Below are positions 43,030-51,811 of a DNA stretch of 64,000 nt, piece by piece (within the stretch, counting starts at the first letter, position 1; each line of letters opens with the position of its first letter). The stretch is from Rifleibacterium sp035352635 (GTDB taxonomy: Bacteria > Muiribacteriota > Ozemobacteria > Ozemobacterales > Ozemobacteraceae): assembly GCA_035352635.1 (NCBI GenBank), contig DAOPYA010000007.1, positions 1 to 64,000 of the forward strand, given 5' to 3'. Under the pieces are notes generated by a model. That model saw nothing but the letters and a program-made list of their open reading frames with translations. It did no database searches and was not told the DNA's origin. A program made the translations under genes and the position numbers.

Positions 43030-45693
43030 TCAGTCCTGATCCCGCAGGTAATGCTCCATGTTGAACAGCAGCGATTTCTGCAGTTTCTGGAACTCCCCTG
43101 CCTGCTGCCTGCGAATGCCGAAGGTTGCGCTGGTAACATTTAATTCAGGAACCCATCGAACCCCCTCATTCTCCCAGGAAAACCTGAAAGCCCTTGGAGC
43201 TTCGTTCTCGTCTTCGGCAAACCAGTAATATAATTCTCGATCAACAATCGCCGCCTGACTCATGGAACTCAAAAAAATATTACGTGCCATTACCTCTTTG
43301 CCCACGCTTTCATCAGTCGCCAGAAGATTCAGACCCTGACAAAACCCCATCGTTGGCTGCGGCAGCCCGGTTAGGGCCAGAGCAGTTGGCAGAATATCAA
43401 TTTGCGAGCCAGGCCGACTGTTAACGAGAAAACCGGTGGCTTCAGGCCTGATCAACAACATCGGCACATTGGTCAGCCAGGGGTCGAGGCTCCAGCCATG
43501 ACCGAGGCGGCCGCTTTCGCCAAGCATGGTGCCATGGTCGGCAACGATCATAACGGCGGTCGAACTGCCGACGGTTGATGCGTCTAGATGCCTGATCAGT
43601 CGGGCGATTTCGCTGTCCTGGTAGAGCAGGCAGTTTTTAAAACGCCCAACCATATTGCCTTGCTGATGGCCGTCTTCGTTGAAAACCGGCGCGGCACCGC
43701 TGATACTCTGAAAAGGCGCGTGCGGGTAAAGCATGCGGTAATAAATGAAAAATGGCTTTTCTGGTGCTGCCGCCATCTTGCTGATCTGCTCATTTACCTG
43801 ACTTACAACGTGATGCTCTTTTACACCCCATATCCAGCCTTCTTCACGCCCCGCCCCCGGCATGTTGAGGGCGTCGAACATGCGGTCGAAACCATGCGAT
43901 TTGTAAAATGCAGATTTGCCGGTATCGCCAAGAAAACCCGAAAGAAACATGCTGCAGTCATAACCCGCTCTTTTAAAATGATCGACGAGCAGTGTCAGAG
44001 GCAGGTCAGGCTTCTGTCTGAGCAGTAGAAAATTTGGCGGGTAAAGACCGCTCATGATCGTAAAATCAGCATTAGAGGTTTCTGGAAAGCACGAAAAGAA
44101 AAATGGAAAGATTTCCATGCGATTTTTAAAATCAGCCAGTTGCGGCCAGGTTGATTCGTTATGCCCAAACAGCGATATATAGCGGTTGCTTGTCGATTCA
44201 AGCATGATCAGAACCAGATTGCGAATCTGCTTCGCAGGCGCTTGCCGGTCAGTTGCTGCTGGGGCAGGTTTCAGCCTCGGCATGCCACAGTCAGCAAAAC
44301 CCCGCGTCAGCTCTGGCAGAGTTCTTTTGTCAGATTTTTCAAATGACAACCCTGGTATTGAAGCCAGAAACATTCTGGCCGGGTCTTTAAAAAGTCCGGT
44401 TGGCACAATTCCGAAGGCTTGCCAGGCCAGCGATGCAGCTGCAGCGGTTATCAGCAGCGGGCTTAGTCGATAGACGGCAGTCGTTCCGCTTGAAAACCTG
44501 AAGACCAGCAGATACGACAGGGGCAATGCCGAAATTACCAGTAGCAAGGGCCAGGCATCTCTGGTCGAACTAATGGTTGTGGCCAGACTGGCAAAATGGC
44601 TCAGGCCAAGAATCCAGTCAAATGTGTTGAATGTCAGTCTGAGACCGATTTTGAACATTACCAGCCCGTCAATCAGATAAAAACAGAGCAGCGGCGCCGC
44701 TAATGCTAAAAAAACCGGCACCCTGAGCCGGCAGACGAGATGCCCTGCGGCCAAAGCCGTCACCAGAAGTGCAATTGCCGGCACCAGGCTCCAGAAGGCA
44801 AAATGCAGCGAAGTGATACTGAACCAGAGGTTAAAAAGGTTGTCGGCGAGGGGCACATGGGTCAAAACCACGGCATAGGTCAGATTGCAAAAGGCTGGCA
44901 GCAGCCAGGTAACCGCGTTCGCCGCCCCGGTTCTTTCGCGGCTCAGTTGATGATTGAGCAGCAGCGCCGGCAGCCAGATCAACGGAAAAAACAAGAGAGT
45001 TACCAGCCAGGAAGTGCGGTAGATGACTGCACTGTGATTAAGCCAGGCCAGCAGGGCAAGTTGACTGATGGCCCAGAACCACATAACAGCACTGGCTGAA
45101 TGTTTTTGGCACCACTTGCTGCATACAACGGCAGCCAGAGTGGCGGCCACCGCAAATACTGCCGGAAAAGCGTTTGTGCCCAGGGTGATCGGCAACAGCA
45201 CCGGCGCCCAGACCACCGGCAGCAGATGTTTGCGGGCCGTTGCCGCCGCCAGTCTATAACTGCCGGCCAGCCAGGCAAGCCCCCAGAAATAGTAGGGCGG
45301 TTCGAAGAAAAAATCGACGGCATACAGGCTTAAAAGCTCGTCAAAAGGCAGATTGCCGTCGATGATTTCGCAGATGAAGCTTCTTTGCCCAACTTTATTG
45401 TGAAGCAGGCCGATCAACAGGTATTCAAAAAATAAGAACAGCAGCAGCCTGTTTTGCAGGCGGTCGCTGAGTGCCTTACTGTGGCAGACTGCCATGATCA
45501 GCAGAACCATCGCGCCTACCCCAATGATAATGCCAGTATAAGCTGAAGCTAATGGCATAGGCCTGAAAAGACCACCAAATTCAGACCTGAAATTTAGCAG
45601 TATTTGAAATACCCTGACGCCGAACAGCATGATCAGCAGAGTAAAAAAATGCCGATACAACAGGTTGCCGCCACCATTAACAGGGCTTTTCAT
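43030..45693 (-). CDS. membrane sulfatase-fold enzyme (LtaS/phosphoglycerol transferase-like), copy 2
   Basis: The 887-residue protein has the same plan as copy 1. The multi-spanning N-terminal half is followed by a sulfatase domain with E499 and T501 in LVLIMLESTSNRYISLFG, NESTWPQLADF, FFFSCFPETSNADFTIMSGLY and the metal site VADHGTMLGESGRLGHGW. Long matching blocks with copy 1 in the catalytic domain, and weaker similarity in the membrane half, indicate an old tandem duplication. The PAP2 phosphatase gene lies 14 bp upstream in the same direction, a fitting partner for recycling lipid products. Confidence 0.8.
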   Translation of the reverse strand: MKSPVNGGGNLLYRHFFTLLIMLFGVRVFQILLNFRSEFGGLFRPMPLASAYTGIIIGVGAMVLLIMAVCHSKALSDRLQNRLLLFLFFEYLLIGLLHNKVGQRSFICEIIDGNLPFDELLSLYAVDFFFEPPYYFWGLAWLAGSYRLAAATARKHLLPVVWAPVLLPITLGTNAFPAVFAVAATLAAVVCSKWCQKHSASAVMWFWAISQLALLAWLNHSAVIYRTSWLVTLLFFPLIWLPALLLNHQLSRERTGAANAVTWLLPAFCNLTYAVVLTHVPLADNLFNLWFSITSLHFAFWSLVPAIALLVTALAAGHLVCRLRVPVFLALAAPLLCFYLIDGLVMFKIGLRLTFNTFDWILGLSHFASLATTISSTRDAWPLLLVISALPLSYLLVFRFSSGTTAVYRLSPLLITAAAASLAWQAFGIVPTGLFKDPARMFLASIPGLSFEKSDKRTLPELTRGFADCGMPRLKPAPAATDRQAPAKQIRNLVLIMLESTSNRYISLFGHNESTWPQLADFKNRMEIFPFFFSCFPETSNADFTIMSGLYPPNFLLLRQKPDLPLTLLVDHFKRAGYDCSMFLSGFLGDTGKSAFYKSHGFDRMFDALNMPGAGREEGWIWGVKEHHVVSQVNEQISKMAAAPEKPFFIYYRMLYPHAPFQSISGAAPVFNEDGHQQGNMVGRFKNCLLYQDSEIARLIRHLDASTVGSSTAVMIVADHGTMLGESGRLGHGWSLDPWLTNVPMLLIRPEATGFLVNSRPGSQIDILPTALALTGLPQPTMGFCQGLNLLATDESVGKEVMARNIFLSSMSQAAIVDRELYYWFAEDENEAPRAFRFSWENEGVRWVPELNVTSATFGIRRQQAGEFQKLQKSLLFNMEHYLRDQD

Positions 45694-45707
45694 TTATTGG
45701 TCGCTTC

Positions 45708-46703
45708 TCAGGCTGATTCTAGTGGGCCGATGTGGCTTTCCCACCAGTTGAGCAGTTTCGGGGTCGACAGGAATACCGCCATGGCAAGCGCCAGACCGGC
45801 AAAAACATCGATAACATAATGATACCTCAGATAAACAGTTGAAAAAATCAGGCAGAGAGTTGCGGGCAGAAGCAGCCAGAAAAGCTTTCTGCTGTAGCGC
45901 CAGGCGTAGAGCAGACAGATGCTTGCCAGACAGACATGCATCGACGGAAAACAATCGCGTTTAACCCGGTTCAAATCGATTAACAGCAGAATGTCTTCGG
46001 CCAGGCGGGTTTCCTTTTGCCAGAGAGCAACCTTGAACTGATCAGCCTGGGTGTATTGCGGGCCGATCGCCGGCACCGCCAGATAGCCAAGATAACCAAA
46101 AAATGAAGCAAGAATCAGGCCGAGCAAAAAATCACGCAGCCCACGCCGGCGCTCTTTAGCAGTCAGCAGCAGAAATACTGCCGGGATATAAGCGAAAAGC
46201 AGGGCGTAATTCACGACCATAAAGTGGGTCAACCAGGGTTTGATATAACTTTCGAGAGCGATTACCGGGTCAAAACCAAAGATGAGGCGGTCGGCACGTA
46301 TCAGCCAGTCATCAAGAAGCGGTAATTCGGGCAGAATCGATTTAAGACTGGCATACATGGCCCAGCACATTAGAACACTGAAAATGTCACGCAACATCCG
46401 CAGACTGCGGCGACCTTCTTCGGCCAGCTCATTAAACGGAATACCGTGGCTGCAATACAGCAGACGGTTCACCCTGAAGGTGATGATACCCGCGCCGATC
46501 GCCAAGAATGTGTAGCCAAGGCGATCCTGGGCAAGATGAATGTGTGATTCGCCCTCGGTGAGTGAAATGACCGCCAGAATCAGAAAAAAGATCAGATAAA
46601 CCGCCTCTTCAGGTTTCAATCGACTTAAAACCCGCCGCAAGAGAGAACTGGCGACTGGTTGATCCGTTTGCTCGTTCGCGCTGTCTATTGAGTTTCCAGC
46701 CAT
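45708..46703 (-). CDS. PAP2-family membrane phosphatase
   Basis: The 331-residue polytopic protein has the PAP2 catalytic motifs RVKRDCFPSMHVCLAS (PSxH) and YLRYHYVIDVFAG (RxxxxxHxxxD type). The first motif (KxxxxxxRP) is weak, as in the inositol-phosphoceramide-synthase-like PAP2_3 group. It has about six membrane segments after a soluble N-terminal tail of about 35 residues. It probably dephosphorylates a lipid phosphate or transfers a head group on the outer face of the inner membrane. It overlaps the TPR gene upstream by 19 bp and lies directly before the sulfatase-fold pair. Confidence 0.83.
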   Translation of the reverse strand: MAGNSIDSANEQTDQPVASSLLRRVLSRLKPEEAVYLIFFLILAVISLTEGESHIHLAQDRLGYTFLAIGAGIITFRVNRLLYCSHGIPFNELAEEGRRSLRMLRDIFSVLMCWAMYASLKSILPELPLLDDWLIRADRLIFGFDPVIALESYIKPWLTHFMVVNYALLFAYIPAVFLLLTAKERRRGLRDFLLGLILASFFGYLGYLAVPAIGPQYTQADQFKVALWQKETRLAEDILLLIDLNRVKRDCFPSMHVCLASICLLYAWRYSRKLFWLLLPATLCLIFSTVYLRYHYVIDVFAGLALAMAVFLSTPKLLNWWESHIGPLESA

Positions 46704-47386
46704 TTTTTCCCCTGGCGGATCTGGATGATCCGGTGTTTGAGTAATTCTTGAGTTGCGGTATCGTTGATGCCTGCCAGGCAGTTTTCAAGAAAAGTGGCAG
46801 CCGCTTCAGGGCGGTTGTTGGCAATATGAGCCTCGGCAATCGTTCTGATCGCCCAGAATCTCGTGAATTCATCGGCTGTCTGCATCGCCTGGCCAGCAAT
46901 TACAATAGCACGCTCATAATTTCCGGCGGCCAGCAGGGCCCGACTCAACGGAACCATCAATTCGGGGTTGGTTTCAGCCTGCCATGGCCCTTGAATCATT
47001 ATATCGACCGCTTTCTGACCCTCGCCAAGCCGAACCAGACTGACTGAATAGTCGCGCAACAGGGCGTTGTTCCAGTAACCATCAGCAAGAGCACGCGAAA
47101 AATAATCGCTGGCCTGCCGCAGTTGCTGTTCACCGGCGAAGGGGCGGTTAGCAATCTTATGGGCCATGGTGGCGTAAGCTTTGCCCGTGAAAAATGGCAG
47201 AACATACCAGGCAATGCCAAAAGCTGTAATTATGACGGTAATACGCAGAACCGCCTGCAAAACTCTGTTTTGCAGGCGGATTTTGCAGCCGAGGTGTGTG
47301 AGAGTAACCAGAAGGCAGAAACAGGCAAACCCGATAGTCAAGGTGCCGTTGTCGAGCATTGCATACCATGATTCAAAATCAGACAA
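46685..47386 (-). CDS. membrane-anchored TPR-like protein
   Basis: The 233-residue protein has a TTG start at 47386 with CAGAGG nine bases upstream. Two hydrophobic segments (about 14-32 and 45-66) precede a helical-repeat domain (about 85-225; AGEQQLRQASDYFSRALADGY, LSRALLAAGNYERAIVIAGQA). It overlaps the PAP2 gene and is probably part of that operon. No catalytic motif was seen. Confidence 0.65.
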   Translation of the reverse strand: MSDFESWYAMLDNGTLTIGFACFCLLVTLTHLGCKIRLQNRVLQAVLRITVIITAFGIAWYVLPFFTGKAYATMAHKIANRPFAGEQQLRQASDYFSRALADGYWNNALLRDYSVSLVRLGEGQKAVDIMIQGPWQAETNPELMVPLSRALLAAGNYERAIVIAGQAMQTADEFTRFWAIRTIAEAHIANNRPEAAATFLENCLAGINDTATQELLKHRIIQIRQGKKWLETQ

Positions 47387-47422
47387 AACAACGAACCTCT
47401 GTCAGCTTGAAGGAACGCCGGT

Positions 47423-48484
47423 TCAGGCGCTCTTGAGCATTCTTTCGAGTTCTTTGGGGTGCATGGTGTGCACCATGGCTTCTTCGAGGGTGATGTCACC
47501 GCGCAGATACAGATCACGCAATGACATTTCGAAGGTCAGCATGCCTTCTTCGTGGCTGGTCTGCATGACTGTGTACAGGCCCGAAATTTTCTGTTCGCGG
47601 ATACAGTTGGCGACTGCCGGGTTGCCGACCAGAATTTCGTTGCAGACAACGCGACCTTTGCCGCTGGCCACTGGCAGAAGCTGCTGGGCAACAACGGCCC
47701 GCAGAACGAACGACAGCTGCGAGCGAATCTGACCCTGCTGATGTGGCGGAAACATATCGATAATGCGGTTGACCGTCTGTGCAGCGTCGGTAGTATGCAG
47801 GGTGCCGAAAACCAGATGGCCGGTTTCTGCCATGGTGCAGGCTGCTGAAACGGTTTCAAGGTCACGCATTTCGCCGACGAGAATAACGTCAGGGTCTTCG
47901 CGTAGAACGCGCCTGAGAGCTTCGTCGAATGATTTGGTGTCAATGTGCAGTTCGCGCTGATTGATCACTGAGCGTTTGTGATAATGAAGATATTCAATCG
48001 GATCTTCAATGGTCATGATGTGGCAGCGTCGGGTTTCGTTAATGATATTGATCAGGCAGGCCAGCGAAGTCGATTTGCCTGAACCGGTCGGGCCGGTGAA
48101 CAGAACCAGGCCTTTGCGCATTCGTGTGAAATCACGCAATTTTTCGGGCAGACGCAGTTCTTCAAGAGTCGGAATCTTGGTCGGAATGATGCGGAAGGCA
48201 GCCCCGATACAACCGCGCTGCTTGTACACGTTAACGCGAAAACGCCCGAAACCGTGCACCGAGTATGAAAGGTCCAGTTCAAAATTTTCTTCAAATTCTT
48301 TCTGTTGCTCGGCAGTGAGCATGTTATAAATCAAGGATCTTGTGTCCATGGGGGTGAGAACATCAAGGTCCGTTTGAATCAGTTCGCCATCAACGCGAAT
48401 AACCGGAGGAGTACCCACGGTTATATGAAGGTCGGATGCACCGTTTTCAATAACCAGATTCAGCAGATCGTTCAGGACAAACAT
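47423..48484 (-). CDS. pilT: type IV pilus retraction ATPase PilT
   Basis: The 353-residue hexameric ATPase has the N-terminal ASDLHITVGTPPVIRVDGEL, Walker A TGPTGSGKSTS, Asp box TIEDPIEYLH, Walker B EDPDVILVGEMRD, His box GHLVFGTLHTTDA and a C-terminal AVANCIREQKISGLYTVMQTS close to the PilT retraction motif. Without the N-terminal MshEN domain and tetracysteine, it differs from PilB. It has an AGGAG ribosome site and lies 74 bp downstream of pilB. Confidence 0.96.
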   Translation of the reverse strand: MFVLNDLLNLVIENGASDLHITVGTPPVIRVDGELIQTDLDVLTPMDTRSLIYNMLTAEQQKEFEENFELDLSYSVHGFGRFRVNVYKQRGCIGAAFRIIPTKIPTLEELRLPEKLRDFTRMRKGLVLFTGPTGSGKSTSLACLINIINETRRCHIMTIEDPIEYLHYHKRSVINQRELHIDTKSFDEALRRVLREDPDVILVGEMRDLETVSAACTMAETGHLVFGTLHTTDAAQTVNRIIDMFPPHQQGQIRSQLSFVLRAVVAQQLLPVASGKGRVVCNEILVGNPAVANCIREQKISGLYTVMQTSHEEGMLTFEMSLRDLYLRGDITLEEAMVHTMHPKELERMLKSA

Positions 48485-48558
48485 CGCCGCGCTCCTTAAT
48501 CATTATATATATCTTTAACTGCAACCATGGAAACTGGTAGCCGCCATTGCAGGCCTGA

Positions 48559-50385
48559 TCAGTGTTCGCCCATGGTAACGCGAACGACTTCTTCGAGCGA
48601 GGTCATGCCGGTAAGTGCCTTGCGCATAGCAGACTCGCGCAGAGACAACATGCCTTCTTCAATAGCCTGACGACGAATATCGTCTGTCGAACCGCCGTTC
48701 AAAATGATATCTCTGAGGCGTTCCGACATCATCATTACTTCGTAAACCCCGATACGACCACGGCTGCCAGAGTTATTGCATGATTCGCAACCTTTGCCCT
48801 TATAGAAAAGCATGTTCTTTTCGTTTATATGCGGCAGGTCAATGCGGCGTATCAGTTCAGGGGTGATGCCGAACTGGCTTATCTGCTCAGCTCTCGGCTT
48901 AATTTCAAATTTGCAGTCTTTGCAGATTTTGCGAACCAGACGCTGAGCCTGAACCAGAATTACCGAGGTAGTTACCATGAATGGCTCAATGCCCATGTTT
49001 ACGATACGACCGATGGTGCCCGGGGCGTCGTTGGTGTGCAGCGTCGAAAGAACCAGATGGCCTGTCATCGAAGCCTTGATGGCGATTTCGGCGGTTTCAA
49101 AGTCACGAATTTCGCCGACCATGATGACGTCTGGGTCCTGGCGAAGGAAAGAGCGCAGCGCCGCAGCGAAGGTTAAACCGATTTCAGGTTTGCACTGAAC
49201 CTGGTTAACGCCATGCAACATATACTCAACCGGGTCTTCAGCGGTCATGACGTTCGTGTCGATCGAGTTGACCGAAGTCAGTGCCGAATAAAGGGTCGTG
49301 GTTTTACCCGAACCGGTTGGGCCAGTTACCAGAATGATGCCGTATGGGGATGCAATCCCTGATTTGAAGCGCTCAAGAGTCTTCGGTTCAAACCCAAGGT
49401 CTTCAAGGTTAACCTTCAAAGAGGTCTGGTCAAGAATTCGCATTACGATTTTCTCGCCCCAGATTACCGGCAAAACCGATACGCGCAGGTCAATCATGCG
49501 GTTCGTAACCTTGATTTTGATACGACCGTCCTGGGGCAGACGCTTTTCTGCGATGTTCAGCGACGACATGATCTTGATACGGGAGGTGATGGCGGCGGTA
49601 GCCTTCTTCGGCGGGTTCATCGCCGTGAACATCATGCCGTCCTGGCGGTATCTGATGCGCAATTCTTTTTCAAAGGGTTCGATATGAATATCTGAAACGC
49701 CGTTCTGTACTGCCTGCGAAATTACCAGGTTGCAGAGACGGATGATCGGAGCATCGTTTTCGCCGAGTTCCCCGAGGCCATCGAGGTTTTCTTCGTCGGC
49801 ATGCCCGATATCTTCAAGGTCATCCATCAGTTTGTCCTTCTGGGCTACGTCGCCGTAGGCATCCTGGAGGGCCTTATTGATGTCGGTATGCGTCGCGACA
49901 ACCGGTTTGACCATCAGGCCGGTCATCAGCTGAATGTCGTCGATAGCGATGATGTTGAGCGGGTCAACCATTGCGACCGTAAGCTTGTTGCCGACTTTGT
50001 TGATCGGAATCAACATGTGGCGCTTGGCGATATGTTCGGGAACCAGCTTGGCAATAACCGGGTCGATCAGGTAGTTCGAAAGGTCAATGAAAGGAATACG
50101 CAACTGCTTCGACAGAATCTGGACGATATCCTGTTCGGTGACCAGATGCATTTCGACCAGCACCGCGCCAAGTCGTTTGCCGCTCTTCTTCTGGAGAGCC
50201 AGAGCCTGCTGCAGCTGTTCTTCATTGATCAGACCTTCAGAAATAAGAGCGTCGCCAAGGCGCATTTTCTTGGCAAGAATCGAAGTTGCAGCCGCAGATT
50301 TTGGAGTGGGTTGTCCGGCGGCCGGCGGTGCGCCGGAACCGGCCCCGACCGGGGCTCCTGGCTGTGCAGGAAGAGATTGATTCAT
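48559..50385 (-). CDS. pilB: type IV pilus extension ATPase PilB, with MshEN c-di-GMP-binding-type domain
   Basis: The 608-residue protein has an Ala/Pro-rich start (about 1-38). An MshEN domain follows (about 41-150) with two copies of the RLGxxL...QLxxAL pattern (MRLGDALISEGLINEEQLQQAL; KRLGAVLVEMHLVTEQDIVQIL), a known c-di-GMP-binding fold. The ATPase domain has VTGPTGSGKTTTLYSAL, EDPVEYML, DPDVIMVGEIRD and GHLVLSTLHTNDA. A zinc tetracysteine (CKDC...CESC) is present. It powers pilus extension, and the MshEN pattern suggests control by c-di-GMP. GGAAGG precedes the ATG. Confidence 0.96.
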   Translation of the reverse strand: MNQSLPAQPGAPVGAGSGAPPAAGQPTPKSAAATSILAKKMRLGDALISEGLINEEQLQQALALQKKSGKRLGAVLVEMHLVTEQDIVQILSKQLRIPFIDLSNYLIDPVIAKLVPEHIAKRHMLIPINKVGNKLTVAMVDPLNIIAIDDIQLMTGLMVKPVVATHTDINKALQDAYGDVAQKDKLMDDLEDIGHADEENLDGLGELGENDAPIIRLCNLVISQAVQNGVSDIHIEPFEKELRIRYRQDGMMFTAMNPPKKATAAITSRIKIMSSLNIAEKRLPQDGRIKIKVTNRMIDLRVSVLPVIWGEKIVMRILDQTSLKVNLEDLGFEPKTLERFKSGIASPYGIILVTGPTGSGKTTTLYSALTSVNSIDTNVMTAEDPVEYMLHGVNQVQCKPEIGLTFAAALRSFLRQDPDVIMVGEIRDFETAEIAIKASMTGHLVLSTLHTNDAPGTIGRIVNMGIEPFMVTTSVILVQAQRLVRKICKDCKFEIKPRAEQISQFGITPELIRRIDLPHINEKNMLFYKGKGCESCNNSGSRGRIGVYEVMMMSERLRDIILNGGSTDDIRRQAIEEGMLSLRESAMRKALTGMTSLEEVVRVTMGEH

Positions 50386-50464
50386 ATCTGCAGTTCCTTC
50401 CTTATTTCTTTACCAGAAATAATGCCTCAAATTGTCGTTATAAGCAAGCAGTTCAGTAATTTCA

Positions 50465-51322
50465 TCATGAATAAATGCAATTGCGGATAATTTCAGCCGG
50501 TGCCTCACACCCGGTCAGGATCTCGAAAGATTCGAGCCCCTGTTCAAGCAGAAGTTCACGACCATCAATTACCACACAGCCACTTTTGCGGGCGCAAGCG
50601 ACCAGCTTTGAATCTGGCGCATAATTAAAATCGACAAAAACTTTGTTTTTTTCAAGACATTTATCAAGTTCAGGAACAAAATCTTCTGTAGACCACCCTA
50701 GCGGCGTAGTGTTGACGATTATAGCAGATTCGCCTGCCGCATAGGAAAAGTTTTTATCATTCCAGGCCAGACAATTGATTTGCGGGTCGGCGGGCCATGT
50801 TTCAAGACCGTTGACCGCGGGTTGTTCTGCAAAACTGCGGCCCAGAATAAAAATCTGAGCATCCGTACATTTTTTGATGGCCCAGACAGCCGTCGCAGCT
50901 GAAGCGCCATTACCCATGATCAGTGCCGGGCGGCCCCGCAGGTCGAGCCGGGTTAGAATGCGCAACAGGCCTGTTGCATCTGTGTTCCAGCCTTCGCCAC
51001 CATGCTCGCTGAACCTGATGGTATTAACGGCGCCCGTACTCCGGGCCGGTTCGTTTAAAATATGGCAATATTCAGCAGCCATTCGCTTAAGAGGGCGGGT
51101 AACATTGATACCGGCTATGCTCAGGGCCTCAATGCCTTTGAATGCTGCCGGGGCGCAGGCTTTGCCAACTTGCATCGCTATGTAAATGGCGTCAATCTCA
51201 GAGTGGCGCAGCGCGGCATTCCAGAAAGACGGGCTGATAGAGTGCGCAACCGGATCGCCGATCAGGGCATATACCCTGGTAGTTCCGGAAACTTGAAATT
51301 CTTTTGACTTTTTGTACAACAC
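50465..51322 (-). CDS. aroE: shikimate dehydrogenase
   Basis: The 285-residue enzyme reduces 3-dehydroshikimate with NADPH in aromatic amino acid synthesis. Motifs are the shikimate-binding SISPSFWN, catalytic Lys in GINVTRPLKRM, NTDATGLL, the nucleotide loop IMGNGASAATAVWA and GRELLLEQGLESFE. The start is GTG 51322, with AGGTGA upstream. It lies between a STAS protein gene and pilB on the same strand. A glycine in the usual GxGG loop is replaced (GNGASAA). Confidence 0.92.
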   Translation of the reverse strand: MLYKKSKEFQVSGTTRVYALIGDPVAHSISPSFWNAALRHSEIDAIYIAMQVGKACAPAAFKGIEALSIAGINVTRPLKRMAAEYCHILNEPARSTGAVNTIRFSEHGGEGWNTDATGLLRILTRLDLRGRPALIMGNGASAATAVWAIKKCTDAQIFILGRSFAEQPAVNGLETWPADPQINCLAWNDKNFSYAAGESAIIVNTTPLGWSTEDFVPELDKCLEKNKVFVDFNYAPDSKLVACARKSGCVVIDGRELLLEQGLESFEILTGCEAPAEIIRNCIYS

Positions 51323-51355
51323 GCGCGGCAGTTCACCTGGCAGGGAAGGGGAGGG

Positions 51356-51700
51356 TCAGTTAAAGCTCTTTATGGCACTCTCTTCTGAGTCAAAAATCTC
51401 GAATACTTTGGTCAGGCGCGTCATCTCAAAAAGTTCCTGCACCGAGGGTGTCAGATTAATGAGTTTGAGATTGCCCTTGTCTTTTTTAACTTTCTTGAGG
51501 GTGGCGGCGATCACGCCCAGCCCAATGGGATTAAGGTAGGTGACTTCCTGAAAATCCAGGATCAGCCGCTTGCGACCTTCATTGATAATGGCGTCAATTT
51601 TGTCCTTGAATTGATTAACAGTCTCGGCGCCAATTTCACCGCGTAATACCACAAGGGTGATATTATTGCTTTTGGGTCTGATATCAATTTTTATGTCCAT
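51356..51700 (-). CDS. STAS-domain (anti-sigma factor antagonist-like) protein without the phosphorylatable serine
   Basis: The 114-residue single-domain STAS protein has LVVLRGEIGAETVNQF, KRLILDFQEVTYLNPIGLGVIAATLKKV, and KLINLTPSVQELFEMTRL. In SpoIIAA-type proteins the loop reads D-S-S-G, with Ser phosphorylated by an anti-sigma kinase. Here it reads N57-P58-I59-G60, so the switch cannot work that way. Partner kinase and sigma genes are not in the window. It could be a constitutive binding module or a part of a polar or envelope sensory complex. Confidence 0.85.
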   Translation of the reverse strand: MDIKIDIRPKSNNITLVVLRGEIGAETVNQFKDKIDAIINEGRKRLILDFQEVTYLNPIGLGVIAATLKKVKKDKGNLKLINLTPSVQELFEMTRLTKVFEIFDSEESAIKSFN

Positions 51701-51757
51701 AAATTATGGTTTGCCCTCCCAGTTGCTTCTGCCGGTCAAGTTCCTAAAAATACCTCA

Positions 51758-51783
51758 TCTTTCTCTTGAAAGCAAGAGAAAGA
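51758..51783 (-). terminator. strong inverted repeat after the PorV-like gene
   Basis: TCTTTCTCTTG (51758-51768), loop AAAG, CAAGAGAAAGA (51773-51783). The arms extend by further pairs (CCTC/GAGG) with one mismatch. It lies 29 bp after the PorV-like stop. No T-run follows. It could terminate that transcript or attenuate into the STAS gene. Confidence 0.55.
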
Positions 51784-51811
51784 CGAGGGACTTGCGTTGG
51801 GGAAATTAAAT

